A DNA stretch of 64,000 bases from Vibrio hyugaensis (GCF_002906655.1 NZ_CP025795.1:930001-994000), one strand, 5' to 3'. Counted from the stretch's first letter, positions 1-9,307 are shown. Notes: generated from the letters alone by a model not told the origin. Numbers and translations: made by a program.

Positions 1-1030
1 CCGCGTTGTCTGCAAGGTGTAGTAGGTTATCGATAGCACCAATTGACATGAGACCTTGTGCAAATACACCCGCCGCAACCAACAGCATTACCACGCCTTT
101 AAACGCATCTGCCATGCCCGCATAACAAGAATCAAGATCCTCAAGTGACTTCTTACCGTCAAACTTGTTCACCACATAGTGAATCACAGCACCCAAGAAG
201 ATAGAACCTACCACGATAGTGTAGATGTCTAGAGTCAGGCCAGGAATCGTACGACCGTTGAATAGGAATACACCGATGATTGGTAAGAAAGGAAGAACCG
301 CGTAGAACGCTGGCGCATCTGCTTTGATTTCAGACACGTCAATTTTTTCCATTGGTGTGTTGTCTTTTTTATCTAGATATTTGTTCCAGAAGAAAGCCGC
401 CGCCGCCATCACGATGATCGCACAGATAGAAACAGGAAGTACGGTTTGAACCGCGAATACATCCAATGCTAGACCTGATTTCTCCGCTGCAATTACCACG
501 TCACCAGAAGTTGGTGAAAGAATGATTGCCGCTGGAGAAGCACACACAGCAACCGCTGCTGGGCGAGAGATACCCATTGCCGTCATCATTGGGAATAGGG
601 TAGCCATTAATAGCACACCTAGACCCGTTGCTGAACTCACTGCAAGAGACATCAAACATGCCACGATGTAAGCCGCTACCAAAAGGACGTATGGAGACTT
701 GATAACAGAAAGCGGTTTAGAGAACTGTTTTACTACAACATTGTTTGCGCCGATGTGTGTCATGTAAGACGCAAAGCCACAAAGCAGCATGATTTGCATA
801 CCAAGGCCACCACCACGGTATTGAAGCATGTATTTTACGTACTCTAGTGCGTCCGTCACCATATTACCCGTTGAGGTTATTTTTGATGGCAGAACGTCAT
901 GGCCAAGCAGACCTGTCATAAGAAGCAAACTGATACCTGCGGTTAATAACACGCCAGCGGCTTTGTAGCCTTTGACAATGAAATAACCCACAGCAATGGT
1001 CACTACCAAGCCAATTAAGAGCTCTAACAT
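1..1030 (-). CDS. dcuC: Anaerobic C4-dicarboxylate transporter, DcuC family (3' end outside window)
   Basis: Inner-membrane carrier expected to exchange or export C4-dicarboxylates such as succinate and fumarate. I translated it by hand because it runs off the left edge: it begins MLELLIGLVVTIAVGYFIVK and continues as a chain of hydrophobic helices with loops typical of DcuC, including a glycine-rich YRGGGLGMQ stretch and ASPAAIILSPTSGD. About 343 codons are visible, so the last roughly 100 residues are missing. The ATG has a GGAG ribosome site 9 nt upstream. No partner gene is visible. Family assignment is confident; the exact substrate and direction of transport are inferred from the family. 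Confidence 0.85.
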   Translation of the reverse strand, partial: MLELLIGLVVTIAVGYFIVKGYKAAGVLLTAGISLLLMTGLLGHDVLPSKITSTGNMVTDALEYVKYMLQYRGGGLGMQIMLLCGFASYMTHIGANNVVVKQFSKPLSVIKSPYVLLVAAYIVACLMSLAVSSATGLGVLLMATLFPMMTAMGISRPAAVAVCASPAAIILSPTSGDVVIAAEKSGLALDVFAVQTVLPVSICAIIVMAAAAFFWNKYLDKKDNTPMEKIDVSEIKADAPAFYAVLPFLPIIGVFLFNGRTIPGLTLDIYTIVVGSIFLGAVIHYVVNKFDGKKSLEDLDSCYAGMADAFKGVVMLLVAAGVFAQGLMSIGAIDNLLHLADNA

Positions 1031-1343
1031 AGGGTTGTCTCCAGATATTATGAAAAAAAGAAAGAAACTGTTTCAGTTTATGTCAGAGAATTTACAGAAT
1101 TCTTTCTTGTGGCACGAGACTAAATTAGAGCTAGCATGATCTAAAACAAATAATAGATTAATAAATAATTACACTGAATTATATTGTTTAAATTACGTTT
1201 TCTAGGTGTTATGTACTGGTTTTATTGATTTTAAAGAAACGAAAATATGAACATTTTATCGAATGAAAATCATACGAAATGATTAAAAAGTGAGAAAAGT
1301 GATAGTTCGAGCTAGATCACGTTAAAGGGGGTTTGTTGAACAA
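1031..1343. promoter_or_regulatory. Intergenic region upstream of the dcuC-type gene
   Basis: An AT-rich, non-coding stretch of about 310 bases that should hold the leftward promoter of the transporter. I see no convincing FNR or CRP palindrome. The GTGA and TCAC halves near 1298-1320 are 14 bases apart, too far for a CRP site. No small gene was seen. Confidence 0.4.
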
Positions 1344-1368
1344 AAAAGCTCCGACTGACGGAGCTTTT
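1344..1368 (-). terminator. Rho-independent terminator after the desaturase gene
   Basis: A perfect 10-bp stem (AAAAGCTCCG / CGGAGCTTTT) with a 5-base loop, followed on the minus strand by a run of T. It lies 44 bases past the desaturase stop codon and would end leftward transcription before the dcuC promoter region. Confidence 0.85.
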
Positions 1369-1411
1369 GTTTTGACTTCAATAGATTGAGGCGCGACTTA
1401 CCTGTCATAAA

Positions 1412-2536
1412 TTACGCGTATCGGCGCACTAGCAAGTTCCAGCTACGTTGTTGGCGTTCAAATTCATCTTTGATCTGTTGGTATTTAATTTTGGAAACGG
1501 AGCGTTCGTATTTTTTTACTACGGTTGCCGTTTTCTCTCCGAGAACTTCTTTACGAACTTCGTAGTATTCCTGCATGTGATGGACTAAAGCATCGAACTC
1601 TTGTTGCAGTTGATCACGAATCGATTGGCTGTTTGGTTTTGTTTCCAATTTCTCTTTCGCCTTTTTCAGCAACTGGGTTGCGCGTGCCTTTTCGATACGG
1701 AAGGTCGACGTTGTGCGAAGTTTGGTCGTCAATCCTAGCCAAGAGCATGACTTGATCAGCCATTTAGTTGGATCGTAATGCCACCAATACACACCGTTAC
1801 GGTAATCGTTCTCAAAAATATGGTGGAAGTTATGGTAGCCCTCGCCAAAGGTAAATAAAGCCAAAATACCATTGTCACGAGCGGTGTTCTTATCGGTAAA
1901 GGTTTGCTTACCCCAAACATGTGCGAGTGAATTAATAAAGAAGGTGGTGTGATGGCTCAAGAAAAGACGTGCGGCACCTACGATCAAGAACATCCCCCAG
2001 ATATCTCCGTAGATAAGGCCGAGAGCCAGTGGAAAACCGATATTAGTTGCGATGGCTAAAGGGACGTAATACTTGTGTTGCCATGCAACGATTTTATCTC
2101 GCTTTAAATCTCGACAGTTGGTGTATTCATTCTTACTCGATTTGTTGTAGTCGCGTAGCATCCAGCCGATATGCGAATACCAAAAGCCACGCTTTGCTGA
2201 ATATGGGTCTTTGTCGTTGTCATCGACATGCTTGTGATGAACTCGATGATCGGATGACCAATGCATTGCGCTGTTTTGAAGAGAGAAAGCACCACCGATG
2301 GCAAAGATGAATCGTAAAACTGGGTGAGCTTCGTAGGTTTTGTGGCTCCATAAACGGTGGTATCCCGCAGTAATGGAAAGGTTAGTAAAACTGAAGGCGA
2401 TGATGCCCCAGATAAGGTGCTCCCAACCTAAACCATGATGGTATGCATACCAAGGCAATACAATAAAGGTCAGAATGAAACTGGCAGAAAATATCAATAT
2501 ATTCAACCAGATAAGAGGCGGTTTATTATGCGTCAC
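1412..2536 (-). CDS. Acyl-CoA / fatty-acid delta-9-type desaturase, membrane di-iron
   Basis: A 374-residue integral membrane desaturase, which inserts a double bond into saturated acyl chains using oxygen and a di-iron centre. All three histidine boxes are present: HRLWSH (60-65), HRVHH (97-101) and HNFHH (235-239). Hydrophobic pairs lie around residues 10-60 and 155-190. After the catalytic part there is a charged helical tail of about 100 residues (275-374), probably coiled coil, longer than in many bacterial homologues. It is a single gene with its own terminator. The family is certain; whether it acts on acyl-CoA or on lipid-bound chains is not visible. Confidence 0.9.
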   Translation of the reverse strand: MTHNKPPLIWLNILIFSASFILTFIVLPWYAYHHGLGWEHLIWGIIAFSFTNLSITAGYHRLWSHKTYEAHPVLRFIFAIGGAFSLQNSAMHWSSDHRVHHKHVDDNDKDPYSAKRGFWYSHIGWMLRDYNKSSKNEYTNCRDLKRDKIVAWQHKYYVPLAIATNIGFPLALGLIYGDIWGMFLIVGAARLFLSHHTTFFINSLAHVWGKQTFTDKNTARDNGILALFTFGEGYHNFHHIFENDYRNGVYWWHYDPTKWLIKSCSWLGLTTKLRTTSTFRIEKARATQLLKKAKEKLETKPNSQSIRDQLQQEFDALVHHMQEYYEVRKEVLGEKTATVVKKYERSVSKIKYQQIKDEFERQQRSWNLLVRRYA

Positions 2537-2782
2537 AATGTGTCCCTAACTTTGAGCTAACAACTGTTCGCTAGAATATCAGCGTACACGTGTAAGTCAA
2601 ACTAAAGTTAGATGACTTTGTTTCGAGTTGTGACTGTTCTATCGCCCCACCAAAGTTCATGATTCGTCGCGCTTATTGGTGGGATATTTTGCTTTTAAAC
2701 GAATAATGAGTAGTATTAATCAATGAGCTGGGGCTTTAGATTTGTAAAATCTGCCAATAATATGTAGTTAATGAGGTGGAAA

Positions 2783-2830
2783 ATGCCAAAGCTCGATAGA
2801 GAAGCAATAAAAGAACATAGGAATACGTAA
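2783..2830 (+). CDS. Possible 15-residue leader peptide coupled to the acetyltransferase
   Basis: A short reading frame, MPKLDREAIKEHRNT, has a better ribosome site (GAGGTGG, 4-5 nt before ATG) than the gene behind it. Its stop codon overlaps the next ATG as TAATG. The arrangement suggests translational coupling: ribosomes finishing the leader restart on the acetyltransferase, which otherwise lacks a good ribosome site. It could also be the relic of a longer upstream gene. Only the sequence arrangement supports it. Confidence 0.35.
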   Translation: MPKLDREAIKEHRNT

Positions 2831-3378
2831 TGGAATTACGATTAGCGGAATATAAGGATTATGAACGCATCGCGCAGTTACACGCGGACAGTTGGAAGCG
2901 TCACTATCGTGGTATGTTGAGTGACGGATATCTTGATAGCGAAGCCATCGATGACAAATTGTTGATTTGGCAAACGCGCTTAACTAACCCGCCATTTAAC
3001 CAACACGTCGTTTTAGCAGAAGAGGGTGGCCTTCTTCTTGGTTTCGTTTGTGTGTTCGGCAATCATGACTTTGAGCGCGGCAGTTTTATTGAAGCTTTGC
3101 ACGTAGATGATGGTTATCAAGGACGGGGGATAGGTAAGCAACTGTTACTTGCCGTTGCCGAATGGCACCAACAGTATTTTAAAGACAGTGGCTTGTACCT
3201 AGAGGTGATTTCACAAAACGAACCTGCGGTAGAGTTTTACCAACACATTGGCGGGCAAGAGTGCCAAGAGCGAAGTTGGAAAGCGCCAGGGGGCAGTGAA
3301 GTCATGGAAAAAGTGTTTCGTTGGTCCAGTGCGCAATCCTTGGTAAATGGGATTGAAGAGAATGTGATTTACTCCTAG
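2830..3378 (+). CDS. GNAT-family N-acetyltransferase
   Basis: A 182-residue GNAT protein. Motif A, the acetyl-CoA pyrophosphate loop, is seen as HVDDGYQGRGIGKQLL (91-106, with QGRGIG at 97-102), followed by the motif B region YLEVISQNEPAVEFYQHIGG, which fits the family. It transfers an acetyl group from acetyl-CoA to an amine; the acceptor cannot be told. Translation is probably coupled to the short frame ending at 2830. It converges on the HAD phosphatase gene with a shared terminator between them. Confidence 0.85.
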   Translation: MELRLAEYKDYERIAQLHADSWKRHYRGMLSDGYLDSEAIDDKLLIWQTRLTNPPFNQHVVLAEEGGLLLGFVCVFGNHDFERGSFIEALHVDDGYQGRGIGKQLLLAVAEWHQQYFKDSGLYLEVISQNEPAVEFYQHIGGQECQERSWKAPGGSEVMEKVFRWSSAQSLVNGIEENVIYS

Positions 3379-3414
3379 CTATCATAGTTAACAAGGACTA
3401 TCTCATAGAGCAGA

Positions 3415-3438
3415 TAAGAGCAGCCACGAGCTGCTCTT
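3415..3438. terminator. Bidirectional terminator between the acetyltransferase and HAD genes
   Basis: A 9-bp perfect stem (AAGAGCAGC / GCTGCTCTT) with a 6-base loop and T runs on the plus strand. It lies between two convergent genes and directly abuts the stop of the leftward gene. Confidence 0.8.
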
Positions 3439-3440
3439 TT

Positions 3441-4076
3441 TTATTTTGAACGATTCGACGAGAAGCTTAAACCCATTGCTTTTAATGCACGCTCGCATTG
3501 TTCTGCGTGCTCAAATTGAATAGCTAAAATCCCCACCGCTTGTGCGCCTTCTACGTTGTGGGGCATGTCATCAAGAAACACCGTTTCTGAAGCTAAAAGG
3601 TGGTGAGTTTTAAGAAGGTTTTGGTAGATCTCTGGTTGAGGTTTTAATAATCCAAGTTCAGCAGAGACAGTTGTACCATTAAACAATGGCCAAAAATCAT
3701 ACGTCGATTTTAAGTACTCGACAATTTCTACGACGTTATCAGTTAACGCATACACTTGATAGCCTGCGGTCTTTATGCGTTTAAGCAGGTCGACACTGCC
3801 GTAAATAAGCAACTGCGTTTGTTTTACGTAATAGAAGAACCGTTCACAATCCGCTTCTGAAAACTGTTTTTCTTCTTGATAACGTTGTTTAGCTTGCGAC
3901 TCACTGATTAGACCCTTGTTCAAATCTGACCATATCGAACTCATGAACAATTCTTTTGCTAGGCCCTCTGCATCGACGTTATTGCCAAATGTTAATCGAA
4001 CAATTTCGAGCGGAGACCATCGAACGAGCACATTTCCAACATCGAATACGACATTTTTTATTGCTATTGGTTGCAT
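3441..4076 (-). CDS. HAD-superfamily phosphatase, YihX-like
   Basis: A 211-residue haloacid-dehalogenase-like hydrolase. The first HAD motif is VVFDVGNVLV with the nucleophile Asp12; the usual second Asp is replaced by Gly-Asn, as in the YihX (glucose-1-phosphate phosphatase) branch. Motif II is ALTDN, the Lys motif is LLKPQPEIYQ, and motif III/IV is FLDDMPHNVEGA. It probably dephosphorylates a small sugar or nucleotide phosphate in the cytoplasm. It is a single leftward gene. Assignment to the YihX branch rests on motif reading only. Confidence 0.82.
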   Translation of the reverse strand: MQPIAIKNVVFDVGNVLVRWSPLEIVRLTFGNNVDAEGLAKELFMSSIWSDLNKGLISESQAKQRYQEEKQFSEADCERFFYYVKQTQLLIYGSVDLLKRIKTAGYQVYALTDNVVEIVEYLKSTYDFWPLFNGTTVSAELGLLKPQPEIYQNLLKTHHLLASETVFLDDMPHNVEGAQAVGILAIQFEHAEQCERALKAMGLSFSSNRSK

Positions 4077-4379
4077 ATGTTTTCTTGTTTGATAAGTTGA
4101 ATAGGTGAGAGTGCATTTTTTAGAGAATGATGTTGCACGATTTTTCTGTATGAGACATTGCGCTACTTCGCGTTTTTGCTTATTTAATATTCAGGTTCAT
4201 TTAACTTATTAGCCCTGTGAATATAAAGGGTTGAATTTAAAGTAGAGCGTCGCGAAATATTTGATTGAAGTCTCACTGCTTATGCCTGCCAAGTAATATA
4301 TAATTGGTAGCAAATATAAAAAAATAAAGCAAACCATAAAACCAGTCAACGTTAAGGCTTAGTTAACAAAGTATTCAAT
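4077..4379. promoter_or_regulatory. Divergent promoter region between the HAD gene and cqsS
   Basis: About 300 AT-rich non-coding bases between two divergent genes, which must carry both promoters. There is an A-rich stretch just before cqsS (4316-4330) and a CCAA...TTGG inverted motif near 4289-4307. I could not single out a confident -10/-35 pair or any RNA gene. Confidence 0.35.
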
Positions 4380-6425
4380 ATGGACGCGATTCGCAAAGTT
4401 TATCAGTACGCAGAACCAAACCTAACCCTAGTGGGGTGGATGGGCTTTGTTGGATTCCCTATCTATTACGTGGTTTGGGAGTTTCTGTTCCCTCAACCTT
4501 ATGAAAATCTAGCATTACGTTTACTTTGTTCCGTTTTGTTTTTCGGTATCATTGCTCGTAATCGCATGCCGTTTCAATGGCGTAAATATCTACCTGCTTA
4601 CTATCAAGTGGCAGTCACGCTCTGTTTACCGTGCTTCTTCTTCTACATGTTGTTGATGAACAATTGGTCCAATGTTTGGGTCATGTCATTTATGTCGGCG
4701 ATCTTCTTGCATATTTTGTTGGTACACATTACGCGAGTGATGTTCGCTCAGACGTTTGCAGGGATTGGATTAGCGACCTTTTTTGCCTGGGTTGCTCAAG
4801 GGTTTCACCTAGAACTCACAATGGATTGGACGCACGTGCCAATCTTCTTATTTATTTACTTGTTTGGCAATTTGTTCTATTTCCGAAACCAGGTAGAGCA
4901 CGAAGCGAAAGTTTCGTTAGCGAAATCTTTTGGTGCTGGTATTGCACATGAGATGCGTAACCCTCTAAGTGGTTTGCTAACATCGATAGATGTTATTCAA
5001 TCAGTACTGCCGAACCCTAAACAGGGTAAAAAAGACCAATATGTTTTGAGTGGTGAAGACGTGACACTGTTACGTGAGGTGAGCGATGACGCGATGAACA
5101 TCATTCACTCTGGTAATGAGACGATTGATTTGTTGCTTACCTCGATAGATGAAAATCGTGTTTCTCGCTCAACGTTCAAGAAGCATTCCGCACAAACTGT
5201 TGTGGAAAGTGCCATCGAGAGCTTTAGTTATAAACGCTCAACTGACCGTTTTGCCATTTCATTGGATGTACGCAGTGAATTCGATTTTCTTGGTAGTGAC
5301 ACGTTGCTAAAGTACGTTATGTACAACCTGTTTAAGAATGCCTTCCACCACCGACGCTCCGAAGACTTCCATATCCATGTCACGATGTATAGCGATGATG
5401 TAGTCAATCAAATTGTCGTAACGGACAATGGGTCTGGTATCTCCAGTGATGTGATTCGAAGTATCTTCAGAGACTTTTATACAACAGGGAAGTCAGGCAA
5501 TTACGGGTTAGGTTTGCCATTTTGTAAAAAGGTAATGCGCTCATTTGGCGGTGATATTAAATGTCAGTCTGAAGTTGGGGAGTGGTCACAGTTCACCATG
5601 ACCTTTCCGTTGATTACCTCAAACGCGGTCAAGGAAATTAAGAACGAACTCAACAAGTTGAAGACGGTGTTAGTGGTTTCAGAGCAAAATATCCTCGTTG
5701 CGAAAGCCACTGATATTGCGCGATTGATGGGGTTTGAACTGACGGTTCTAGATATCGCTTCGACTCTCAAAAAGAAAGAGTATGAATTCGAGTTTGATTT
5801 AATTTTTGTCGATATGGAAAGCTTAGATTCGAGAGGAAGCCACCTTGATAAAATCGAATCTTTACTGTCTTTCACTGAGGCGCGCATCGTGTACTTGTTT
5901 GAACACCATCCGATTGAACGCGCTCGTAATGTTAGCTTTGAGCCGATTTGGGTTGAAACTCAAGCGTGGCTATTGAACACCAAAGCAACCATTGACCGGT
6001 TGCTCTACGACGCCAGCTATGTCGTACCAGCAATGCCAGCAAAACCTTTGGACGCAACGAATAAGCGAACGATCATGGTTGTGGATGATAATGAATCGCT
6101 ACGCAAATTCACCGCGATGCTGCTTGAAAAGCAAGGCTTTGATGTTATCCAAAAAGAAGATGGTCAGCAGGCTTTAGACGCTTTGAATACTGATACGATA
6201 GACTTGATCTTAATGGATATCGAGATGCCAATCATGGATGGGGTAGAAGCGTCGCGTCGTATTCGAGCTGCAAACAGAGCGTATTCTACGGTTCCGATTA
6301 TTGCTCATACAGGAGACAGTTCCCCAATCACATTGGATAAAATTGGGTCTTCAGGCATGTCTGATTTCATCGTTAAGCCAGCGGATAAGAATCGGCTTTT
6401 CGATAAAATCGCAAGCTGGATCTAA
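4380..6425 (+). CDS. cqsS: CqsS, CAI-1 autoinducer sensor hybrid histidine kinase
   Basis: A membrane receptor of the vibrio quorum-sensing circuit. It senses the alpha-hydroxyketone CAI-1 and passes phosphate to LuxU/LuxO when the signal is low. Residues 15-170 form about six membrane helices. The H-box SFGAGIAHEMRNPLSG carries His190. The ATPase boxes are NLFKNAFHH (N), VTDNGSGIS (G1) and YGLGLPFC (G2). The C-terminal receiver (about 563-681) has the DD pair at 569-570, phospho-acceptor Asp613 in LILMDIEMP, and FIVKP. Residues 428-540 look like a degenerate second receiver. Length (681) fits the family. The neighbouring cqsA is convergent and broken, yet this receptor is intact. Confidence 0.93.
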   Translation: MDAIRKVYQYAEPNLTLVGWMGFVGFPIYYVVWEFLFPQPYENLALRLLCSVLFFGIIARNRMPFQWRKYLPAYYQVAVTLCLPCFFFYMLLMNNWSNVWVMSFMSAIFLHILLVHITRVMFAQTFAGIGLATFFAWVAQGFHLELTMDWTHVPIFLFIYLFGNLFYFRNQVEHEAKVSLAKSFGAGIAHEMRNPLSGLLTSIDVIQSVLPNPKQGKKDQYVLSGEDVTLLREVSDDAMNIIHSGNETIDLLLTSIDENRVSRSTFKKHSAQTVVESAIESFSYKRSTDRFAISLDVRSEFDFLGSDTLLKYVMYNLFKNAFHHRRSEDFHIHVTMYSDDVVNQIVVTDNGSGISSDVIRSIFRDFYTTGKSGNYGLGLPFCKKVMRSFGGDIKCQSEVGEWSQFTMTFPLITSNAVKEIKNELNKLKTVLVVSEQNILVAKATDIARLMGFELTVLDIASTLKKKEYEFEFDLIFVDMESLDSRGSHLDKIESLLSFTEARIVYLFEHHPIERARNVSFEPIWVETQAWLLNTKATIDRLLYDASYVVPAMPAKPLDATNKRTIMVVDDNESLRKFTAMLLEKQGFDVIQKEDGQQALDALNTDTIDLILMDIEMPIMDGVEASRRIRAANRAYSTVPIIAHTGDSSPITLDKIGSSGMSDFIVKPADKNRLFDKIASWI

Positions 6426-6444
6426 AATCACCGAATTAAAAAAT

Positions 6445-6469
6445 AGAGCTCAGCAACACGCTGAGCTCT
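6445..6469. terminator. Terminator shared by cqsS and cqsA
   Basis: A 10-bp perfect stem (AGAGCTCAGC / GCTGAGCTCT) followed by TTTTGTTTT on the plus strand. It is placed between the convergent cqsS stop (6425) and cqsA stop (6526). Confidence 0.8.
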
Positions 6470-6525
6470 TTTGTTTTAGCGACAATACACAAGCTTCCAT
6501 TCAAATATGCCTTTACCCTTTGTTG

Positions 6526-7708
6526 TTATGCAAATTCTAATTCCGGGTGGTTAAACGCTTCTTGGCATACAGTAAGGACGAGGTCTACGTCTCGGGATGT
6601 CATGTCTGAATTAATAGAGAATCGTATGATGTTTTTGTTCTTTCCTGTTGCAGGCCGACAAAATACCGCGCCAAAGACATCGCGCTCTTCTAGAAAGTCT
6701 CGTACGCGCTCAGTATTTCGCTCGCTACCACATTCTAAAGCGACAATCTGAGACTCGCTACGGATCTGGAAACCGATTTGTTTCAAGCCCGTAGTAAGCT
6801 CCTTGGCACGCTGAAAGAGTATCTCACGTTTATGATCGGACGTTTTAATGACTTCCAAGGTTTTCTCTAAGCGAATCACTTCTTGTGGCAACACGGTCGA
6901 GCTGAAAATGGCTGGAAACGCAACAAAAGGAAGCGTTTTTGCCAGTTTTTTCCGGACCGAGGATCGCGCCAGCTCGATAAGCAAATGTCTTAGCTAAGCT
7001 AACAGTAATAAAGTCTACCTTATCGGTTAGCCCCAAAGCTTGAACTAACCCTGCGCCGTTGGGACCATGTGTACCTAGAGAATGGGACTCATCAACCACC
7101 AATGCACAATCAAACTCTTGCGCCATTTCGTAGATGTCGCGTAGTGGAGCGATAGTGCCGATAGTGCTGTAGACGGAGTCCACCACAATGACACCAGAAC
7201 CATGACGTTGCAGCTGTTTACGCAAATGATTCATGTTGTTGTGCATAAACGGGTGTGCAATCGCGCCTGCTGCACGAATTCCCTCCCATAAAGACATATG
7301 CGCAAAAAAATCAATGTATACCGGCGTGTTAGGTGCGCAAATGGTTTGTAGTAAGCCGATGTTGGCGGCCCAGCCTGATTGAGACAATAAGCAACTATCC
7401 ATACCTACGTAGTCGGCTAGTTGTGTTTCGAAGGCGGGTTTTGACGAATCGTCTTGTAAGAATATTGCAGACATAACCACGTTGTCGTCGTGTTCAAAGA
7501 TCGCGTCTCGATGTGCTTTCTGGATTTGCTTGTTATGGGACAACGCGAGATAGTCATTGCTCTGCATGACAACGGCGTTGCGTTTTGGACGTTTACCTAA
7601 AACCAAGTGCTTTTGGTTTTCGTTTTGTTCAATCAAATCTTGAATATAAAAATCCAGGCGTTCCTCAACAAAAGAAGGAAGTAGTTTCGTTTTCGATTTA
7701 TCACTCAT
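6526..7708 (-). pseudogene. cqsA: CAI-1 autoinducer synthase gene, frameshifted in an A6 run
   Basis: CqsA is a PLP-dependent alpha-oxoamine-synthase-type enzyme that joins an acyl-CoA and an amino-acid-derived substrate to make the CAI-1 precursor. The first 253 or so residues read normally, including [11 protein letters not shown] (206-216) and the PLP lysine Lys240 in [11 protein letters not shown]. After GPEK the frame is lost and the protein would end at residue 287 with unrelated sequence. The true continuation [16 protein letters not shown] is in the next frame and runs to 6526. The break maps to a T6 run at 6946-6951 (A6 in the mRNA). Removing one base restores a 393-residue CqsA of normal length. 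It is a real loss of function, a slippage-dependent gene, or a sequencing error. Confidence 0.85.
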
Positions 7709-8075
7709 AATAAGCTCTCTTCGTAATACAGAAAAACGCCAGCGCTGACAGTTATATAGTTTGACGAATATGAATTAACTGTCATTAACCAAGTTGCATA
7801 AGTTTGCGTGTGCTTGCAAACTCGGTATTTAAGGGTTGGGTGACGTTTGTAACTCCTTACCATTCGGGGGTCTAACTAAGATCGCGATTAAAAAATAACC
7901 GTTAAATTACATAATAAATATTTATGATTTTGTTTGATTTTTCCTACAAAACTTAACGAAAAAGGCAAATTGAGGTGACCGTTAGAGGTGTGTTTTTAGA
8001 GGTATTAGTTCCGCTAAATATGAGAACGAAAGTACGATTTTTACAAAGAGGTGAATATATTTTTGCTAGAAAAAA
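7709..8075. other. Intergenic region upstream of cqsA
   Basis: About 370 non-coding bases, very AT-rich in 7880-7960, between the start of cqsA and the terminator of the GTPase gene. The leftward cqsA promoter should lie near 7709-7800. No RNA gene or clear regulator site was recognised. Confidence 0.35.
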
Positions 8076-8094
8076 GGCGCGATAAACACGCGCC
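8076..8094 (-). terminator. Terminator after the RbgA-like GTPase gene
   Basis: A GGCGCG / CGCGCC stem with a 7-base loop, followed on the minus strand by TTTTTT. It lies 33 bases past the stop codon. Confidence 0.8.
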
Positions 8095-8126
8095 CTCTAA
8101 ATAATATGAGTGGAAAACAGACTGGG

Positions 8127-9071
8127 TTAACGTTTGTTGCGAAGGTAACGTTTACGACGCTCTTCTTTGCGTTTCGCTTTTTCTTCTTCTTTACGAGCAG
8201 TTTCTATTTCTACTTCAATTAGCTCTTGAGTGATCATTTCAGGCAGTTCTAGTGTGATTTGCCCCAATATACCTTGGCGAAGCTCATGCAAAAGAATCTC
8301 AGACACTTTATGAAGGTCGACACGGCCTCCTGCCCGTAATGCTCCGCGACGACGCCCAATCTCTTCAATGATTTCGATGTCCGATTCTGGAAGCTCTTCA
8401 ATCTGGTAGCGTTCTTTAAGTTTTTCCGGGTAATGAGCCGCTAGGTATTCCACTGTGTAGAAGGCCACTTCATCGTATTCCATTGCTGTATCTTTCACAG
8501 CTCCCGTTGCTGCCAAACGGAAACCACTGTGTGGGTTTTCTACTTTCGGCCACAAGATTCCTGGAGTATCAGAGAGTACGATGCCGTTTTGTAGGTTGAT
8601 ACGTTGTTGACGACGCGTTACTGCAGGTTGGTTACCGGTCACGGCAATTGTGCGTCCTGCTAGCGTATTGATGATCGTTGACTTACCAACGTTAGGAATA
8701 CCCATGATCATGGTACGAATATTCTTACCAATCTCTTCACGGTGTGGAGCGAGCTTACGACAAAGCTCCATAATCTTATGTACTTCACTCGTTTCAGAAG
8801 TCGTAATGGCCATTGCCTTTACGTTTTGTTCCTTCTCTAGATGGTCAATCCAGAGTTGAGTCAGTTCAGGATCAGCCAAATCGCGTTTGTTCAGTACCTT
8901 AACCACCGGCTTATCACCGCGAATTTTTGAAATCATCGGGTTTTCGCTACTGAAAGGAATACGAGCATCCAGTACTTCGATGATCACATCCACTTGAGGG
9001 ATGGCTTCTTCGATCTCTTTACGTGCTTTGTGCATGTGGCCAGGAAACCACTGGATAGAGTTGTTAACCAT
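8127..9071 (-). CDS. ylqF: Ribosome biogenesis GTPase, YlqF/RbgA family
   Basis: A 314-residue circularly permuted GTPase that takes part in assembly of the 50S ribosomal subunit. The motif order shows the permutation: G4 NKRD (61-64) comes before G1 GIPNVGKS (124-131), then G3 DTPG (168-171). The C-terminus is a basic, glutamate-rich helix (KEEEKAKRKEERRKRYLRNKR type), likely for rRNA contact. The N-terminal IQWFPGHMHKA is characteristic of the family. It is a single gene with its own terminator. Confidence 0.92.
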   Translation of the reverse strand: MVNNSIQWFPGHMHKARKEIEEAIPQVDVIIEVLDARIPFSSENPMISKIRGDKPVVKVLNKRDLADPELTQLWIDHLEKEQNVKAMAITTSETSEVHKIMELCRKLAPHREEIGKNIRTMIMGIPNVGKSTIINTLAGRTIAVTGNQPAVTRRQQRINLQNGIVLSDTPGILWPKVENPHSGFRLAATGAVKDTAMEYDEVAFYTVEYLAAHYPEKLKERYQIEELPESDIEIIEEIGRRRGALRAGGRVDLHKVSEILLHELRQGILGQITLELPEMITQELIEVEIETARKEEEKAKRKEERRKRYLRNKR

Positions 9072-9271
9072 TTGAAAAATCGCCTTATTGTTTCATGGTC
9101 ATGCTGGTGGTATTTCAAATTCAACGCATCTCTTTCATTGAGATGTTAGTGAGTGAGCGATAAAAGCCTCAGCTCCAAACCACGACAGCTGTTCATGTGA
9201 TGATCTTAACACTTTATTGCAGGGGCGGGAATGTTAGAACTTCCAATCAGATAGATAAACAAAGAGGAGGG

Positions 9272-9307
9272 GGCAATTACTGTTCTCTACGAACAACGGT
9301 AATTGCC
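9272..9307. other. Extended nested hairpin in the M23 gene's 3' region
   Basis: A 9-bp perfect arm pair (GGCAATTAC / GTAATTGCC) encloses a second 5-bp pair (TGTTC / GAACA) with a 5-base loop. There is no T run on either side, so it is not a classical terminator. It sits in the 317-base gap between the GTPase start and the M23 stop, which otherwise shows only the GTPase promoter area. It might protect a 3' end or bind a protein. Confidence 0.45.

Noticed and set aside
1296..1322. CRP-like GTGA / TCAC halves upstream of the dcuC-type gene
   Set aside because: The halves are 14 bases apart instead of the required 8 between these cores.
6946..6951. Programmed ribosomal frameshift in cqsA
   Set aside because: The A6 run resembles slippery sites, but those give a -1 shift, and here a +1 shift is needed; there is also no known programmed frameshift in this family. 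Transcriptional slippage remains possible.
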